A program made the position numbers and the translations under genes. DNA of 24,910 bases, from contig JAUWZM010000038.1 in NCBI GenBank assembly GCA_030615365.1, positions 1 through 24,910 of the forward strand. The letters run 5' to 3'. Shown piece by piece: positions 17,389 through 24,607 of the stretch. Below the pieces are notes generated by a model that had not been told where the DNA came from, ran no database searches, and worked only from the letters and a program-made list of their open reading frames with translations. The stretch is from Candidatus Aerophobota bacterium (lineage in GTDB: Bacteria > Aerophobota > Aerophobia > Aerophobales > B3-G15). Position 1 is the first letter of the stretch; the number at the start of each line of letters is the position of its first letter.

Positions 17389-17603
17389 GCAATGACAAAC
17401 GAAAAATCTCACATTTTTTAGAGAAACTTACCTGTTGCATCTTGCTTGAAACTTGTCGCATTTAATTTAGCACAAGTTGAAAAATCTGTCCAGTACGCGT
17501 TATCCAGTTTCAAAAAAGCAGCTAAGGAGTGCAGCACGAGCCTTTACTCATTAGATAGTAGTAACATCTCGCAGGGTTTACATCTACCTACTTTGGCGTA
17601 TCC

Positions 17604-17873
17604 TTAATCTTCGTTCTGTTCAGTGGTAATATGAGCGTCAATGTAAAGGGGAATTCCCTTTTCAGCCCTATCTGCTTCCCACCAACGCAAAAGTTTTTCT
17701 CCGCCAACTTTATCAATGTTAAGATTTACATCAAGAACCTGTTTCTCAGTTAAAGCCACAGCCATTGAGGAAGTAAACAAAGGTTTACACAGTAAAACTA
17801 CTAAGACTACAGCTATTATTGTAAGAACAGCCTTACTATACCCGTCTAATTTATGAATTACAACCTGTTGCAT
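17604..17873 (-). CDS. small membrane-anchored protein
   Basis: 89 residues with one hydrophobic helix at about 14-31 (VLTIIAVVLVVLLCKPLF) after a short basic head, then a polar tail of about 50 residues containing KVGGEKLLRWWEAD. An AXA-like site (SSMAVA) follows the helix, so it could also be a secreted form. It resembles short single-helix proteins of unknown role that occur next to envelope genes, but I cannot name a family. AAAGGAGGTG four bases before the ATG is a strong ribosome site, which argues for a real gene. It is separated from the DUF4139 pair by about 330 bases, including the repeat at 17337-17388. Confidence 0.7.
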   Translation of the reverse strand: MQQVVIHKLDGYSKAVLTIIAVVLVVLLCKPLFTSSMAVALTEKQVLDVNLNIDKVGGEKLLRWWEADRAEKGIPLYIDAHITTEQNED

Positions 17874-18266
17874 TTCGCACCTCCTTTAAAAAATTTATCT
17901 TCTGCTATACTATATCACTTGTAATCTATACTGTCCAGACTGCAAAGATTCTATGCCAATATGAGTGTTAATTGTAGCCCTAAACTCTCAAGTGAGACTT
18001 GTTTGCATAGACTCTCAAGCCTTGTGGCTACAAAATTATGAGTAGGGGCAAGATACTCTTCCATTCAGGTAATTCAGTCTACTAAATTAACTAATCCGGG
18101 TTTAATTTTTTTGACAAACTGGATAGATTAGAGGATAATAAAAGATCTACCCCTATCAAAGCTGTGGGGGCATTGTCAACTACGAGGACAAAGAGCCAAC
18201 TCCTCTTAATAACCCCTGCTATTCATCCTCTCAGCTCACTAAGGGATATTCTGGTGTTTTTATAAA
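17874..18266. other. intergenic region with promoter and repeat
   Basis: About 390 bases between divergent genes. TTGTAGCC (17972-17979) and GGCTACAA (18026-18033) are inverted ends of a 62-base element containing the direct repeat ACTCTCAAG, similar in form to 17337-17388 but with weaker internal hairpins. A likely promoter for the radical SAM gene lies at 18111-18139. I see no ORF. Confidence 0.5.
18111..18139 (+). promoter_or_regulatory. possible sigma-70 promoter for the radical SAM gene
   Basis: TTGACA (18111-18116), a 17-base spacer and GATAAT (18134-18139). The gene starts about 128 bases downstream, leaving a long leader. The leader shows no recognised riboswitch. Confidence 0.5.
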
Positions 18267-19151
18267 ATGGTCAATGAAATCCAAGTAAAATCAATTCTGA
18301 ATAAACATAAAAAGAGAGATGATTGGTTTTTAGATGATTACTCAGTGAATCCTTATCAGGGTTGCTCTTTCAATTGTATTTACTGCTATACACGGGGCAG
18401 CAAATATGGAACGCACCTGGCAAATACTTTATCGGTAAAGGTAAATGCACCAGAACTCTTAGAAAAACAACTCTCAAGACGGGCAAGGAAAGGAGAATAT
18501 GGAATCATATGTTTTGCCTCGCAGGAATCATATATCCCAATCGAAAAAAAATTTAAAATAACCAGAAAACTACTTCGGATAATTTTGAAGTATAGATTCC
18601 CTGTTCATATCGGAACCAAATCAACATTAGTATTGAGGGATATAGATCTTTTGAAAGAAATCGACAGAAATGCAATCCTACCAGAGGATTTAAAGCAAAA
18701 ACTAAAGCGAGGGGTGATTATTTCCTCCTCTATTTCCACTTTGGACGAAAAATTAGCAAAGATCTTTGAGCCAGGGGCGCCAATACCAAAAAAGAGACTG
18801 GAAGTGATAAAAAAATGTAAAGAGGAAAGGTTTTTGGTTGGAATAAACTTTATTCCTGTTTTGCCGTATCTTTCTGATTCAGATGAGCAACTTAAAGAAA
18901 TGGTAAGAACTGCAAAAGATTACGAGGCAGATTTTGTTTTGGTTGGTGCTTTAACTTTATTTGGCAAAGGACCTACAGATTCTAAGACGCTTTATTACAA
19001 AGCCCTAAAAAAACATTTTCCTGAACTTGTATCAAAATATAGAAGTTTGTTTAGAATATTTTTCGCACCACCAAAAGAGTATCAAGAGGAACTGGAAGAA
19101 AAATCAAAAAGGTTATGTGAAAAATATGAAATTAAATATGGGATTATATAA
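18267..19151 (+). CDS. SPL-like radical SAM protein
   Basis: 294 residues. VNPYQGCSFNCIYCYTR carries the CxxxCxxC cluster (C33, C37, C40) that binds the SAM-cleaving 4Fe-4S cluster, with aromatic Y41 after it as usual. The following EYGIICFASQESYIPIEKKF and VIISSSISTLDEKLAKIFEPGAP blocks match the spore photoproduct lyase-like family (Rv2578c type), where the SxSTLD and EPGxP segments are conserved. These proteins are often annotated as DNA repair photolyases, but most lack the cysteine needed for spore photoproduct repair and their substrates are unknown. The start has no strong ribosome site. It has a plausible promoter at 18111-18139 and appears to be a single-gene unit. Confidence 0.88.
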   Translation: MVNEIQVKSILNKHKKRDDWFLDDYSVNPYQGCSFNCIYCYTRGSKYGTHLANTLSVKVNAPELLEKQLSRRARKGEYGIICFASQESYIPIEKKFKITRKLLRIILKYRFPVHIGTKSTLVLRDIDLLKEIDRNAILPEDLKQKLKRGVIISSSISTLDEKLAKIFEPGAPIPKKRLEVIKKCKEERFLVGINFIPVLPYLSDSDEQLKEMVRTAKDYEADFVLVGALTLFGKGPTDSKTLYYKALKKHFPELVSKYRSLFRIFFAPPKEYQEELEEKSKRLCEKYEIKYGII

Positions 19152-19429
19152 TGAAAGTTCGGGGGCAATCTTTTCCCTTCGATTGCTCCGATTCTTAGGG
19201 GTGCGTATAATAAGGCGTATCCGGCTTTACCACTCAGAGGTATAAATACCGTTAGCAGAAGAAAAACTTGCGCTAAATGCAAGATGAGACTGGTATACAA
19301 GGGAAGTGCAGTAAAATAAAGATACACAAAGAGATGACATAATATTGCTATTAAGGGATGTGTAAAGTACTCATAAAAAAATTTGAATAAAGCAGATGTC
19401 TTGATTGTATATTATATAAGGTTAGCTGA

Positions 19430-19963
19430 ATGGAAACGGATAGTGAAGTTATAGATAAAGTGAAAAAAGGGGACAGGGAAGCTTACGGAATCATAGTTAA
19501 AAAATATATGAGAAAAGCGTACTTTATAGCTCTGGGTTTTGTGGGAGATAGTAATGATGCTTTAGATATATCTCAGACAGCTTTTATTAAGGCTTACAGG
19601 TCTCTTTCTAAATTTGATCAAGAAAGATCTTTTTATCCCTGGTTTTATGCTATCTTAAGAAATCTGTCCTTTAATTTTATAAAAAGGAAAAAGCTAATTC
19701 CCATAATTCCCTTAGAAAAAGTAGCTGGGTCAAATCTGGAACCATCAAAGAAATACTATCAGGATGATACAAGAGAAATTGTCGGCAAGGCAATCTCCTC
19801 TCTTCCAGAATTGGAAAGGGAAGTAATTCTCTTAAAATATTTTCAGGAACTCTCTTATAAAGAGATGGCACAGATGCTAAATTGCCCTATAGGAACTGTA
19901 ATGTCCAGATTATACTATGCTCGTAAGAAATTAAAAGAAAATTTGGAGAAATATTTTGGATAG
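19430..19963 (+). CDS. ECF-type RNA polymerase sigma factor
   Basis: 177 residues with the two ECF domains. Region 2 (about 8-80) shows DSNDALDISQTAFIKAYRSL, where the DAxDxxQ motif contacts core polymerase, then FYPWFYAILRNLSFNFIKRK. Region 4 (about 115-170) has LPELEREVILLKYFQELSYK and EMAQMLNCPIGTVMSRLYYARKKLKE, the -35-recognition helix-turn-helix. The downstream gene overlaps by eight bases and encodes a zinc-finger anti-sigma protein, the usual partner. Regulation through the membrane anti-sigma factor is expected from that arrangement. No confident promoter is visible upstream; 19152-19429 has only a short hairpin near 19161-19189 after the radical SAM gene. Confidence 0.95.
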   Translation: METDSEVIDKVKKGDREAYGIIVKKYMRKAYFIALGFVGDSNDALDISQTAFIKAYRSLSKFDQERSFYPWFYAILRNLSFNFIKRKKLIPIIPLEKVAGSNLEPSKKYYQDDTREIVGKAISSLPELEREVILLKYFQELSYKEMAQMLNCPIGTVMSRLYYARKKLKENLEKYFG

Positions 19964-20414
19964 AGAAAATCATCAGTATTACAAGAATCTTTTAATGGGC
20001 TTTATGGATGATGAGCTTTCAAAAAAAGATAAAGAGTCTCTGGGAATACATCTTAAGGGATGCCCGGAATGCCGAGAAGAATTAAAAGAATTTAATAAAA
20101 TAAAAGGAGTGATGAAAAATATGAAATATAAAGAACCACCAGATGAGGCATGGCAGAGGTATTGGTCTAAAATTTACAATAGATTAGAACGTGGATTGGG
20201 TTGGATTCTTACCTCAATCGGGGCGATGATTTTACTCTTCTACGGAGGATACAAAGCCGTAGAGAGTTTAATAAAAGATCCTGCACTTGCAGTTTTTTTG
20301 AAAGTAGCCATTCTTGTTCTTATAGCTGGAATAGTTATTCTTTTTGTTTCAGTACTGAGGGAGAGAATCTTTACCTTTAAGAAAGATAAATACGCAAAGG
20401 AGGTCAAACGATGA
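19956..20414 (+). CDS. membrane zinc-finger anti-sigma factor (zf-HC2)
   Basis: 152 residues from a TTG at 19956 that overlaps the sigma gene end. The N-terminal zf-HC2 domain has HLKGCPEC (HxxxCxxC, about 32-39) after LMGFMDDELSKKDKESL, the usual spacing, with H6 as a possible further zinc ligand. Two hydrophobic helices follow (about 82-98 and 107-130), so it is anchored in the membrane with the zinc domain in the cytosol, where it would hold the ECF sigma factor. The TTG start is preferred because family members begin about 30 residues before the HxxxCxxC motif. It overlaps ybjQ by four bases (ATGA). The 3' four-fifths are duplicated at 23878-24267. Confidence 0.88.
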   Translation: MDRENHQYYKNLLMGFMDDELSKKDKESLGIHLKGCPECREELKEFNKIKGVMKNMKYKEPPDEAWQRYWSKIYNRLERGLGWILTSIGAMILLFYGGYKAVESLIKDPALAVFLKVAILVLIAGIVILFVSVLRERIFTFKKDKYAKEVKR

Positions 20415-20727
20415 TAGTAGTGACTACAGAAAATATTCCCGGTAAAAAAATTGTGAAAACTATTGGTCTGGTAAAAGGAAACACTATCAGGGCACGACAT
20501 ATTGGGCGAGACATTATGGCTTCATTTCGAAATGTGGTAGGGGGAGAAATAACAGACTATACCAAGATGATGGCAGAGTCAAGAGAGCAATCTCTGGATC
20601 GCATGATAGAAGAGGCAAAAAAACTGGGAGCAAATGCTATAATTGGGTCCAGGTTTATAACTGCTTCTGTAATGCAAGGGGCGGCAGAGCTCTTAGCCTA
20701 TGGCACAGCAGTAACAATAGAGTAAAA
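20025..20727 (+). repeat. direct repeat copy 1 (anti-sigma/YbjQ block)
   Basis: About 703 bases matching 23878-24580 at a constant offset of 3853. By eye there are roughly 25 substitutions in the last 645 bases (about 96% identity), mostly at third codon positions, with more divergence in the first 60. The match ends just after the ybjQ stop in GAGTAAAA. Confidence 0.9.
20411..20725 (+). CDS. YbjQ-family (UPF0145) protein
   Basis: 104 residues, the full length of the YbjQ/DUF74 family. Landmarks are [23 protein letters not shown] at the start, [22 protein letters not shown] in the middle and [17 protein letters not shown] near the end. Family structures are pentameric and annotated as putative heavy-metal binding, but no function is established; the conserved E/D/R surface is present, without cysteines. 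It is translationally coupled to the anti-sigma gene (ATGA overlap with AAGGAGG in its coding end), so this ECF system may respond to or control something YbjQ does. A nearly identical second copy is at 24264-24578. Confidence 0.93.
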   Translation: MIVVTTENIPGKKIVKTIGLVKGNTIRARHIGRDIMASFRNVVGGEITDYTKMMAESREQSLDRMIEEAKKLGANAIIGSRFITASVMQGAAELLAYGTAVTIE

Positions 20728-21237
20728 AGACCTCGCAAGGATAAAAAGCTCCCTATTATTTTAAGTCAGCAAGAAATTGCAAAAATCTTATCATCAGTTG
20801 ATAATGTAAAGCATAAAGCAGTCTTGATGTTAATTTACATTAAGGGAGCTAAAGGAAGAAAGGACAGATATGCAATGCTTTCTGATAGAGCATTGCAGAC
20901 ACTAAGGGAATACTGGAAAGAATATAGACCCAAGCTATGGTTGTTCTCAGGCCAGGATAAAGAAAGACATATAACAACACGAACTGTTGGGAAGATATTT
21001 TCAAATGTTTGTAGGACAGTAAAAATACTAAAACCAGTGTCAGTTCACAGTCTCAGACATAGTTTTGCAACACATCTCCTTGAAAGCGGAACAGATCTGC
21101 GCTATATTCAGGAGATTTTAGGGCATAAGAGCAGTAAGACTACCGAAATATATACCCATGTTAGCAATAAAGATATAGGCAAAATTAAGAGTCCATTGGA
21201 TAACTTAAATGTAAAATCAGAAAAGGGGGTGAAGTAG
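20728..21237 (+). pseudogene. truncated tyrosine recombinase with in-frame deletion
   Basis: The frame is open from the end of ybj[21 protein letters not shown], then [17 protein letters not shown], then [19 protein letters not shown] to the end. Relative to XerC/D-like integrases, the N-terminal core-binding domain is missing. The segment between LMLIY and IKGAKG (normally about 20-25 residues, with GLRxSE and the first catalytic arginine) is also gone, at about 20838. The rest keeps the beta-hairpin lysine, HSLRHSF, the GH box and the IYTH tyrosine. Without the first arginine it should be catalytically inactive. It lacks the long insertion that marks integron integrases, so I read it as XerC/D-like. 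A TTG at 20824 could begin a 137-residue remnant. Confidence 0.8.
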
Positions 21238-21250
21238 TAGTTCAGCCAAA

Positions 21251-21332
21251 GGCAGTATATCCGAACCTGGTTCATATATACTGCCAAATTGGAAGGATAT
21301 CCGAAATTAGTTCGGATATAAACAAGTTAAGC
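21251..21332. other. dyad-rich region with a GTTAAGC core, attI-like candidate
   Basis: Two dyads sit between the recombinase and the first cassette gene. At 21251-21285, GGCAGTATAT and ATATACTGCC (10-bp arms) enclose GAAC-CTG-GTTC. At 21297-21319, ATATCCGAA and TTCGGATAT flank ATTAG. Both share the ATATCCGAA word. They are followed by GTTAAGC (21326-21332), which fits the GTTRRRY core and continues GAAATTC, like the GTTAGGCGAAATGC end of the first attC site. No matching inverse core lies to its left, so it is not an attC. An attI-like site is inference. Confidence 0.4.
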
Positions 21333-21370
21333 GAAATTCATAAGAACTTAATTTGTGGAGAGACTAAACC

Positions 21371-22372
21371 ATGATAAATGAAGGAGAACACAAATCCAAA
21401 CTAAATGAAGTAGACAGACTATTAGAAAAGCTTCAAATACGGAAAGAATTGAAAGGCAAATTTTATTACATTTACCCCAAAATATTCGAAGGGCTTTTTG
21501 ATCTTCTTTCCTTATTTGAAACAGACGACTTCTTTTTTTCTTTATTAATGCATGCTGATGCAAGAACACTCCAAGACTATCCTGGCAATAGAAATGAAAT
21601 TAAAATAAACTGGTGGTTAGAACCAAATATAAACTATTATCTCCTAGTTCAAGAGATTTTTGATGATTATTGGGCATCTTTTTTATGTTTTCAACACGGT
21701 TTTACTAAGCAGGCTATGGAGATTTTACGGAATACTTGTGAGTTGATTATAAATCTATATTTCATGAAATTCTGTAAAAGTGAGGATGACGAAGCAATCG
21801 TTAAATGGTTCAATGGTGAAAGAGGAATCGAAAGGATACGGGAGATAATAGACGATGTAAAGAAAATTGAATTTCTAAAGGCAGAAAACATTTCGCCTTA
21901 TTTAAGGCAATTGTATGATATTCTGTGCATGGCAACACATTCTCATAAAAAGACGATGACTTCTTTGGCGGTGCTTGGTGGCATAGTGGTTAAAGAAAAA
22001 AGTATGTTTGAACTTTTTATTGTTTTACAAACGAGAAGTATATTTCTTTTTGTAGTTGAAACCGAGCTAAAAATGATAAAGCACTTTGTCGAACAAGATG
22101 GAAAAACACAATTTACACAAAAGATATTAGATACTATAAGTAAAGTGGAGGAACATTTGAAAAATTATTCTACGGTTATAGCGAATATTAAAAAGGGATA
22201 TATTCTTCATGGAAAACAAGTTAATTTAGAGTCTGGAAAAAGCACCTTAGTCTCTTTAAAGATACATAACGAATGGAAATTCAAGAGTAGACAGATGAAA
22301 TCATTAACTCAAGAGGAAAGAAAAGACTTGAAGAACAAAATAGAAAAACTTTTACTATGCGACACTATATAA
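21371..22372 (+). CDS. HEPN/DUF5677-like cassette protein
   Basis: 333 residues, largely helical and without signal peptide or membrane segment. The block FLCFQHGFTKQAMEILRNTCELIINLYF, followed after about 40 residues by LYDILCMATHSHKKT, resembles DUF5677-type HEPN-like proteins, where an R..xE helix and a late histidine are conserved; the assignment is tentative. HEPN relatives are frequent in defence and toxin systems, but no antitoxin partner is next to it and the RxxxxH ribonuclease motif is not present in canonical form. GGAGAG lies about eight bases before the ATG. It is the first gene after the GTTAAGC core and ends 13 bases before the first attC, the usual tight cassette layout. Confidence 0.6.
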   Translation: MINEGEHKSKLNEVDRLLEKLQIRKELKGKFYYIYPKIFEGLFDLLSLFETDDFFFSLLMHADARTLQDYPGNRNEIKINWWLEPNINYYLLVQEIFDDYWASFLCFQHGFTKQAMEILRNTCELIINLYFMKFCKSEDDEAIVKWFNGERGIERIREIIDDVKKIEFLKAENISPYLRQLYDILCMATHSHKKTMTSLAVLGGIVVKEKSMFELFIVLQTRSIFLFVVETELKMIKHFVEQDGKTQFTQKILDTISKVEEHLKNYSTVIANIKKGYILHGKQVNLESGKSTLVSLKIHNEWKFKSRQMKSLTQEERKDLKNKIEKLLLCDTI

Positions 22373-22384
22373 TTTATGAACTTC

Positions 22385-22470
22385 GCCTAACACAGCATAA
22401 AAGGTTCGCCCTGCAGGCTCACCCAAATTTTTGCTTCGCAAAAACTTCTTTTATGCTCGAAACGTTAGGC
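22385..22470 (+). other. attC-like recombination site 1
   Basis: The inverse core GCCTAAC (22385-22391) and core GTTAGGC (22464-22470) are exact complements and fit RYYYAAC/GTTRRRY. Inside, AGCATAAAAG (22394-22403) pairs with CTTTTATGCT, with spacers of two bases on the left and six (CGAAAC) on the right, the asymmetry expected of extrahelical bases in attC. A terminal hairpin TTTTTGC-TTC-GCAAAAA lies in the variable part. Total 86 bases. Confidence 0.8.
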
Positions 22471-22528
22471 GAAATGCTCACCCGGGGCAAAATATGAAAA
22501 TACATAAAAACAAATAAAAGGAGAAAAA

Positions 22529-23107
22529 ATGTCAATTATACCAGCTTTCGAAATAGGTTTGTGGAATGCCTGGATTTCCATGCTTATTGATTTATTGACT
22601 TTTCCTGTCTTGATTCGTATCGCCAAAAGGAGAGTGATACCTTCCCAAGATGAAGAATTTAATGCCCTGCCTAGGAGTAATAAAGCATTTTTCTGTTCTT
22701 CCAAGCTGATAGTTTTTATCGCTGCGATATATTCAATTTTCCTACCCTTAAAATTAGGGACAATATGGTTTTACGTGGGCGTTCCCATTACTTTAATTGG
22801 ATTGGCTGGCATGATAGTAGTCTTGGTGAATTGGGCAAATACACTGCCTAACGAACCGATTATTAAAGGATTTTATAGATATTCAAGATATCCCATGTAT
22901 GTGACTTCTTTTCTTGTTTTCCTGGGTGTAAGTATAGCTACGGCTTCATGGCTTTTTGTTTTGTTTTTAATTATATTTACAGTTGGCGCCGTAGCTTTTG
23001 CAAATTTCGAAGAACAGGGATGCCTTGAGCAATATGGCGACGCCTACCGTGAATACATGAATAGAACGCCAAGATGGATAGGAATACCGAAATCAGGGAA
23101 AAAGTGA
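22529..23107 (+). CDS. isoprenylcysteine carboxyl methyltransferase-like membrane protein
   Basis: 192 residues with about five hydrophobic helices. The C-terminal half has GFYRYSRYPMYVTSFLVFLG, then FANFEEQGCLEQYGDAYREY and MNRTPRWIG, the SAM-binding signature of the ICMT/PEMT methyltransferase family (RxPxY, then E..L...G..Y..Y). Family members methylate lipids, prenylcysteines or unknown membrane substrates; bacterial ones are rarely characterised. AGGAG is seven bases before the ATG. It is the sole gene of the second cassette and ends 28 bases before the second attC-like site. Confidence 0.85.
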   Translation: MSIIPAFEIGLWNAWISMLIDLLTFPVLIRIAKRRVIPSQDEEFNALPRSNKAFFCSSKLIVFIAAIYSIFLPLKLGTIWFYVGVPITLIGLAGMIVVLVNWANTLPNEPIIKGFYRYSRYPMYVTSFLVFLGVSIATASWLFVLFLIIFTVGAVAFANFEEQGCLEQYGDAYREYMNRTPRWIGIPKSGKK

Positions 23108-23135
23108 TAAGTCATGCCTCTTCGTTCGCACTATC

Positions 23136-23225
23136 GTCTAACACAGCATATACGCTGCGGACTTCGCCCTTGCCTTTCAGGACATTCGCCTTTGGCGAAC
23201 TTCAGATGCACTCGGAACGTTGTGC
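23136..23225 (+). other. attC-like recombination site 2
   Basis: The inverse core GTCTAAC (23136-23142) is followed by ACAGCATA, as in site 1, and the right end reads CTCGGAACGTTGTGC (core GTTGTGC, one mismatch to GTTRRRY) followed by AAAATG. GCAT/ATGC pair near the cores, and TTCGCC-TTT-GGCGAA forms the inner hairpin. The flanks ACAGCAT and CTCG(A/G)AACGTT are shared with site 1. Confidence 0.7.
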
Positions 23226-23239
23226 AAAATGTGACTTTT

Positions 23240-23545
23240 TCAGAGGAGAAAGCTGTATTGTCGGGATCCATGAATAATACGACGTATTTGAATAGTCTTG
23301 GTTTTAATAACATAAAACACGAGGTACTTATCAATAATTAGCATTCGGTAACCAAGCTTCTTAAGCCATTCATCCTCAGAGATTACGCCAAAAAATGGAT
23401 TTAACTCTAACTTGGAAATCGAATTATCAAATTTTTCAAGTTGAGAGATAGCAGTAGTGGGGTTGTCTTTCTTAATATATTCAAAAATATCAATCAAGTC
23501 CTTTTCTGCTACGCTTAAGTAGCGAATCTCATAGGGTTCGCTCAT
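23240..23545 (-). CDS. ParE/RelE-family toxin
   Basis: 101 residues of the ParE/RelE fold: YEIRYLSVAEKDLIDIFEYI, then FGVISEDEWLKKLGYRMLII and DKYLVFYVIKTKTIQIRRIIHGSRQY. The RRIIHGSR end is typical of ParE-like toxins and bears the basic residues that contact the target (gyrase for ParE, ribosome-bound mRNA for RelE); which target applies is not clear. The ATG overlaps the antitoxin stop as ATGA, so the pair is one unit. It is reversed relative to the cassette direction, as is common for toxin-antitoxin cassettes with their own promoter. Such pairs often stabilise cassette arrays. Confidence 0.88.
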   Translation of the reverse strand: MSEPYEIRYLSVAEKDLIDIFEYIKKDNPTTAISQLEKFDNSISKLELNPFFGVISEDEWLKKLGYRMLIIDKYLVFYVIKTKTIQIRRIIHGSRQYSFLL

Positions 23546-23805
23546 ATAATCTTTACCCTTAAACGTCTCATTATCTCACGATGTGTTATTCCTTGTTCAC
23601 CTGATGCATCCAATGCTTCAGTTTCCCCGAGTTTTTGATATAACTCAAGTAAACTATGGAGACGTTCATAATGGGCTTGGCTCATCACAACCAAATCATC
23701 TTTCCCATTTTTGGTTATGAATATAGGTCGGTCTTCGCTGTGGCAAAGTTCTGATATTTCATTGGCTCGATTTCTCAAATCAGACATTGGTCTGATTAAT
23801 GGCAT
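23542..23805 (-). CDS. Phd/YefM-family antitoxin
   Basis: 87 residues. The N-terminal DNA-binding part has RPMSDLRNRANEISELCHSEDRPIFITKNGKDDLVVMSQAHYE, the Phd/YefM signature, followed by a C-terminal tail (LGETEALDASGEQGITHREI) that would wrap the toxin. The gene precedes the toxin and overlaps it by four bases. AAGGAT lies upstream of the ATG. A palindrome between the promoter hexamers (23833-23861) is the likely autoregulatory operator. Confidence 0.88.
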   Translation of the reverse strand: MPLIRPMSDLRNRANEISELCHSEDRPIFITKNGKDDLVVMSQAHYERLHSLLELYQKLGETEALDASGEQGITHREIMRRLRVKII

Positions 23806-23832
23806 AACGTCATCCTTTTTTATTTTGAGAAT

Positions 23833-23861
23833 AAAATATCATAAAAATGATATTTTGTCAA
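23833..23861 (-). promoter_or_regulatory. toxin-antitoxin promoter with overlapping operator palindrome
   Basis: On the minus strand: TTGACA (23861-23856), a 17-base spacer and TATTTT (23838-23833), about 28 bases before the antitoxin ATG. The inverted repeat AAAATATCAT-TTTT-ATGATATTTT (23833-23856) spans the spacer and the -10 box, placed so that bound Phd would block polymerase. Confidence 0.7.
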
Positions 23862-23898
23862 CCTTTTAGCCACACTAAAAGAGAAAGCATCTCTGGAG

Positions 23899-24267
23899 AT
23901 GCATCTCAAGAAATGCTCGGAATGTAGAGAAGAATTAAAAGAATTTAATAAAATAAAAGGAGTGATGAAAAATATGAAGTATAAAGAACCACCAGATGAG
24001 GCATGGCAGAGGTATTGGTCTAAAATTTACAATAGATTAGAACGTGGATTGGGTTGGATTCTTACCTCAATCGGGGCGATGATTTTACTCTTCTACGGAG
24101 GATACAAAGCTGTAGAGAGTTTGATAAAAGATCCTGCACTTGAAGTTTTTTTGAAAGTAGCTATACTTGTTCTTATGGCTGGAATAGTTATTCTTTTTGT
24201 TTCAGTACTGAGGGAGAGAATATTTACCTTTAAGAAAGATAAATACGCAAAGGAGGTCAAGCGATGA
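23899..24267 (+). pseudogene. truncated zf-HC2 anti-sigma factor, second copy
   Basis: 122 codons from an internal ATG; the frame is open from 23851. HLKKCSEC and both membrane helices are kept, nearly identical to the protein at 19956-20414, but the first 25 or so residues, including H6, are missing and no sigma gene precedes it. No ribosome site marks the ATG. It may still be translated to drive ybjQ, but sigma binding is doubtful. It ends in an ATGA overlap with the next gene. Confidence 0.7.
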
Positions 24268-24578
24268 TAGTAGTGACTACAGAAAATATTCCCGGTAAAA
24301 AAATTGTGAAAGCTTTTGGGTTGGTAAAAGGTAACACCATCAGGGCACGACATATTGGGCGAGACATTATGGCTTCATTTCGAAATGTGATAGGCGGAGA
24401 AATAACAGAATATACCAAGATGATGGCAGAGTCAAGAGAGCAATCTCTGGATCGCATGATAGAGGAAGCAAAAAAACTGGGAGCAAATGCGATAATTGGG
24501 TCCAGGTTCATAACTGCCTCTGTAATGCAAGGAGCGGCAGAGCTCTTAGCCTATGGCACAGCAGTAACAGTAGAGTAA
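24264..24578 (+). CDS. YbjQ-family (UPF0145) protein, second copy
   Basis: 104 residues, intact, with about eight amino-acid differences from the copy at 20411-20725 (for example KAFGLVKGNT for [10 protein letters not shown] and NVIGGEITEY for [10 protein letters not shown]). Its preceding AAGGAGG is kept. It lies in the third cassette, just before the third attC-like site, so an ordinary chromosomal gene seems to have been caught in the array. Most nucleotide changes are silent, which suggests selection on both copies since they split. Confidence 0.9.
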   Translation: MIVVTTENIPGKKIVKAFGLVKGNTIRARHIGRDIMASFRNVIGGEITEYTKMMAESREQSLDRMIEEAKKLGANAIIGSRFITASVMQGAAELLAYGTAVTVE

Positions 24579-24607
24579 AATAAAAAAGGAAAGTAAGATA
24601 TGAGAAT

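Larger units (their letters stand above)
23878..24580 (+). repeat. direct repeat copy 2 (anti-sigma/YbjQ block)
   Basis: Matches 20025-20727 (see that entry). The left edge falls in the anti-sigma gene after about 22 codons; to its left the sequence is the toxin-antitoxin promoter region. The right edge is just after the ybjQ stop, and the third attC-like site begins 27 bases later. Confidence 0.9.

Noticed and set aside
17275..17412. N-terminal extension of the DUF4139 paralogue
   Set aside because: The 46 extra codons are translated from the palindromic repeat; the ATG at 17274 begins a proper signal segment.
17433..17442. Ten-base match to the start of the gene at 17873
   Set aside because: Too short to support a second gene remnant; no similarity continues on either side.
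19200..19210. dif-like half site GGTGCGTATAA
   Set aside because: It matches one arm of the E. coli dif site with one mismatch, but the other arm is not recognisable.
20728..21237. Recombinase as an integron integrase IntI
   Set aside because: The stretch between the AMLSD helix and the WLF block is short and lacks the long integron-specific insertion; the HSLRHSF and [11 protein letters not shown] blocks are of XerC/D type.
23114..23341. Overlapping ORFs on both strands across 23074-23341
   Set aside because: They read through the second attC-like hairpin and the toxin 3' end; no family similarity.
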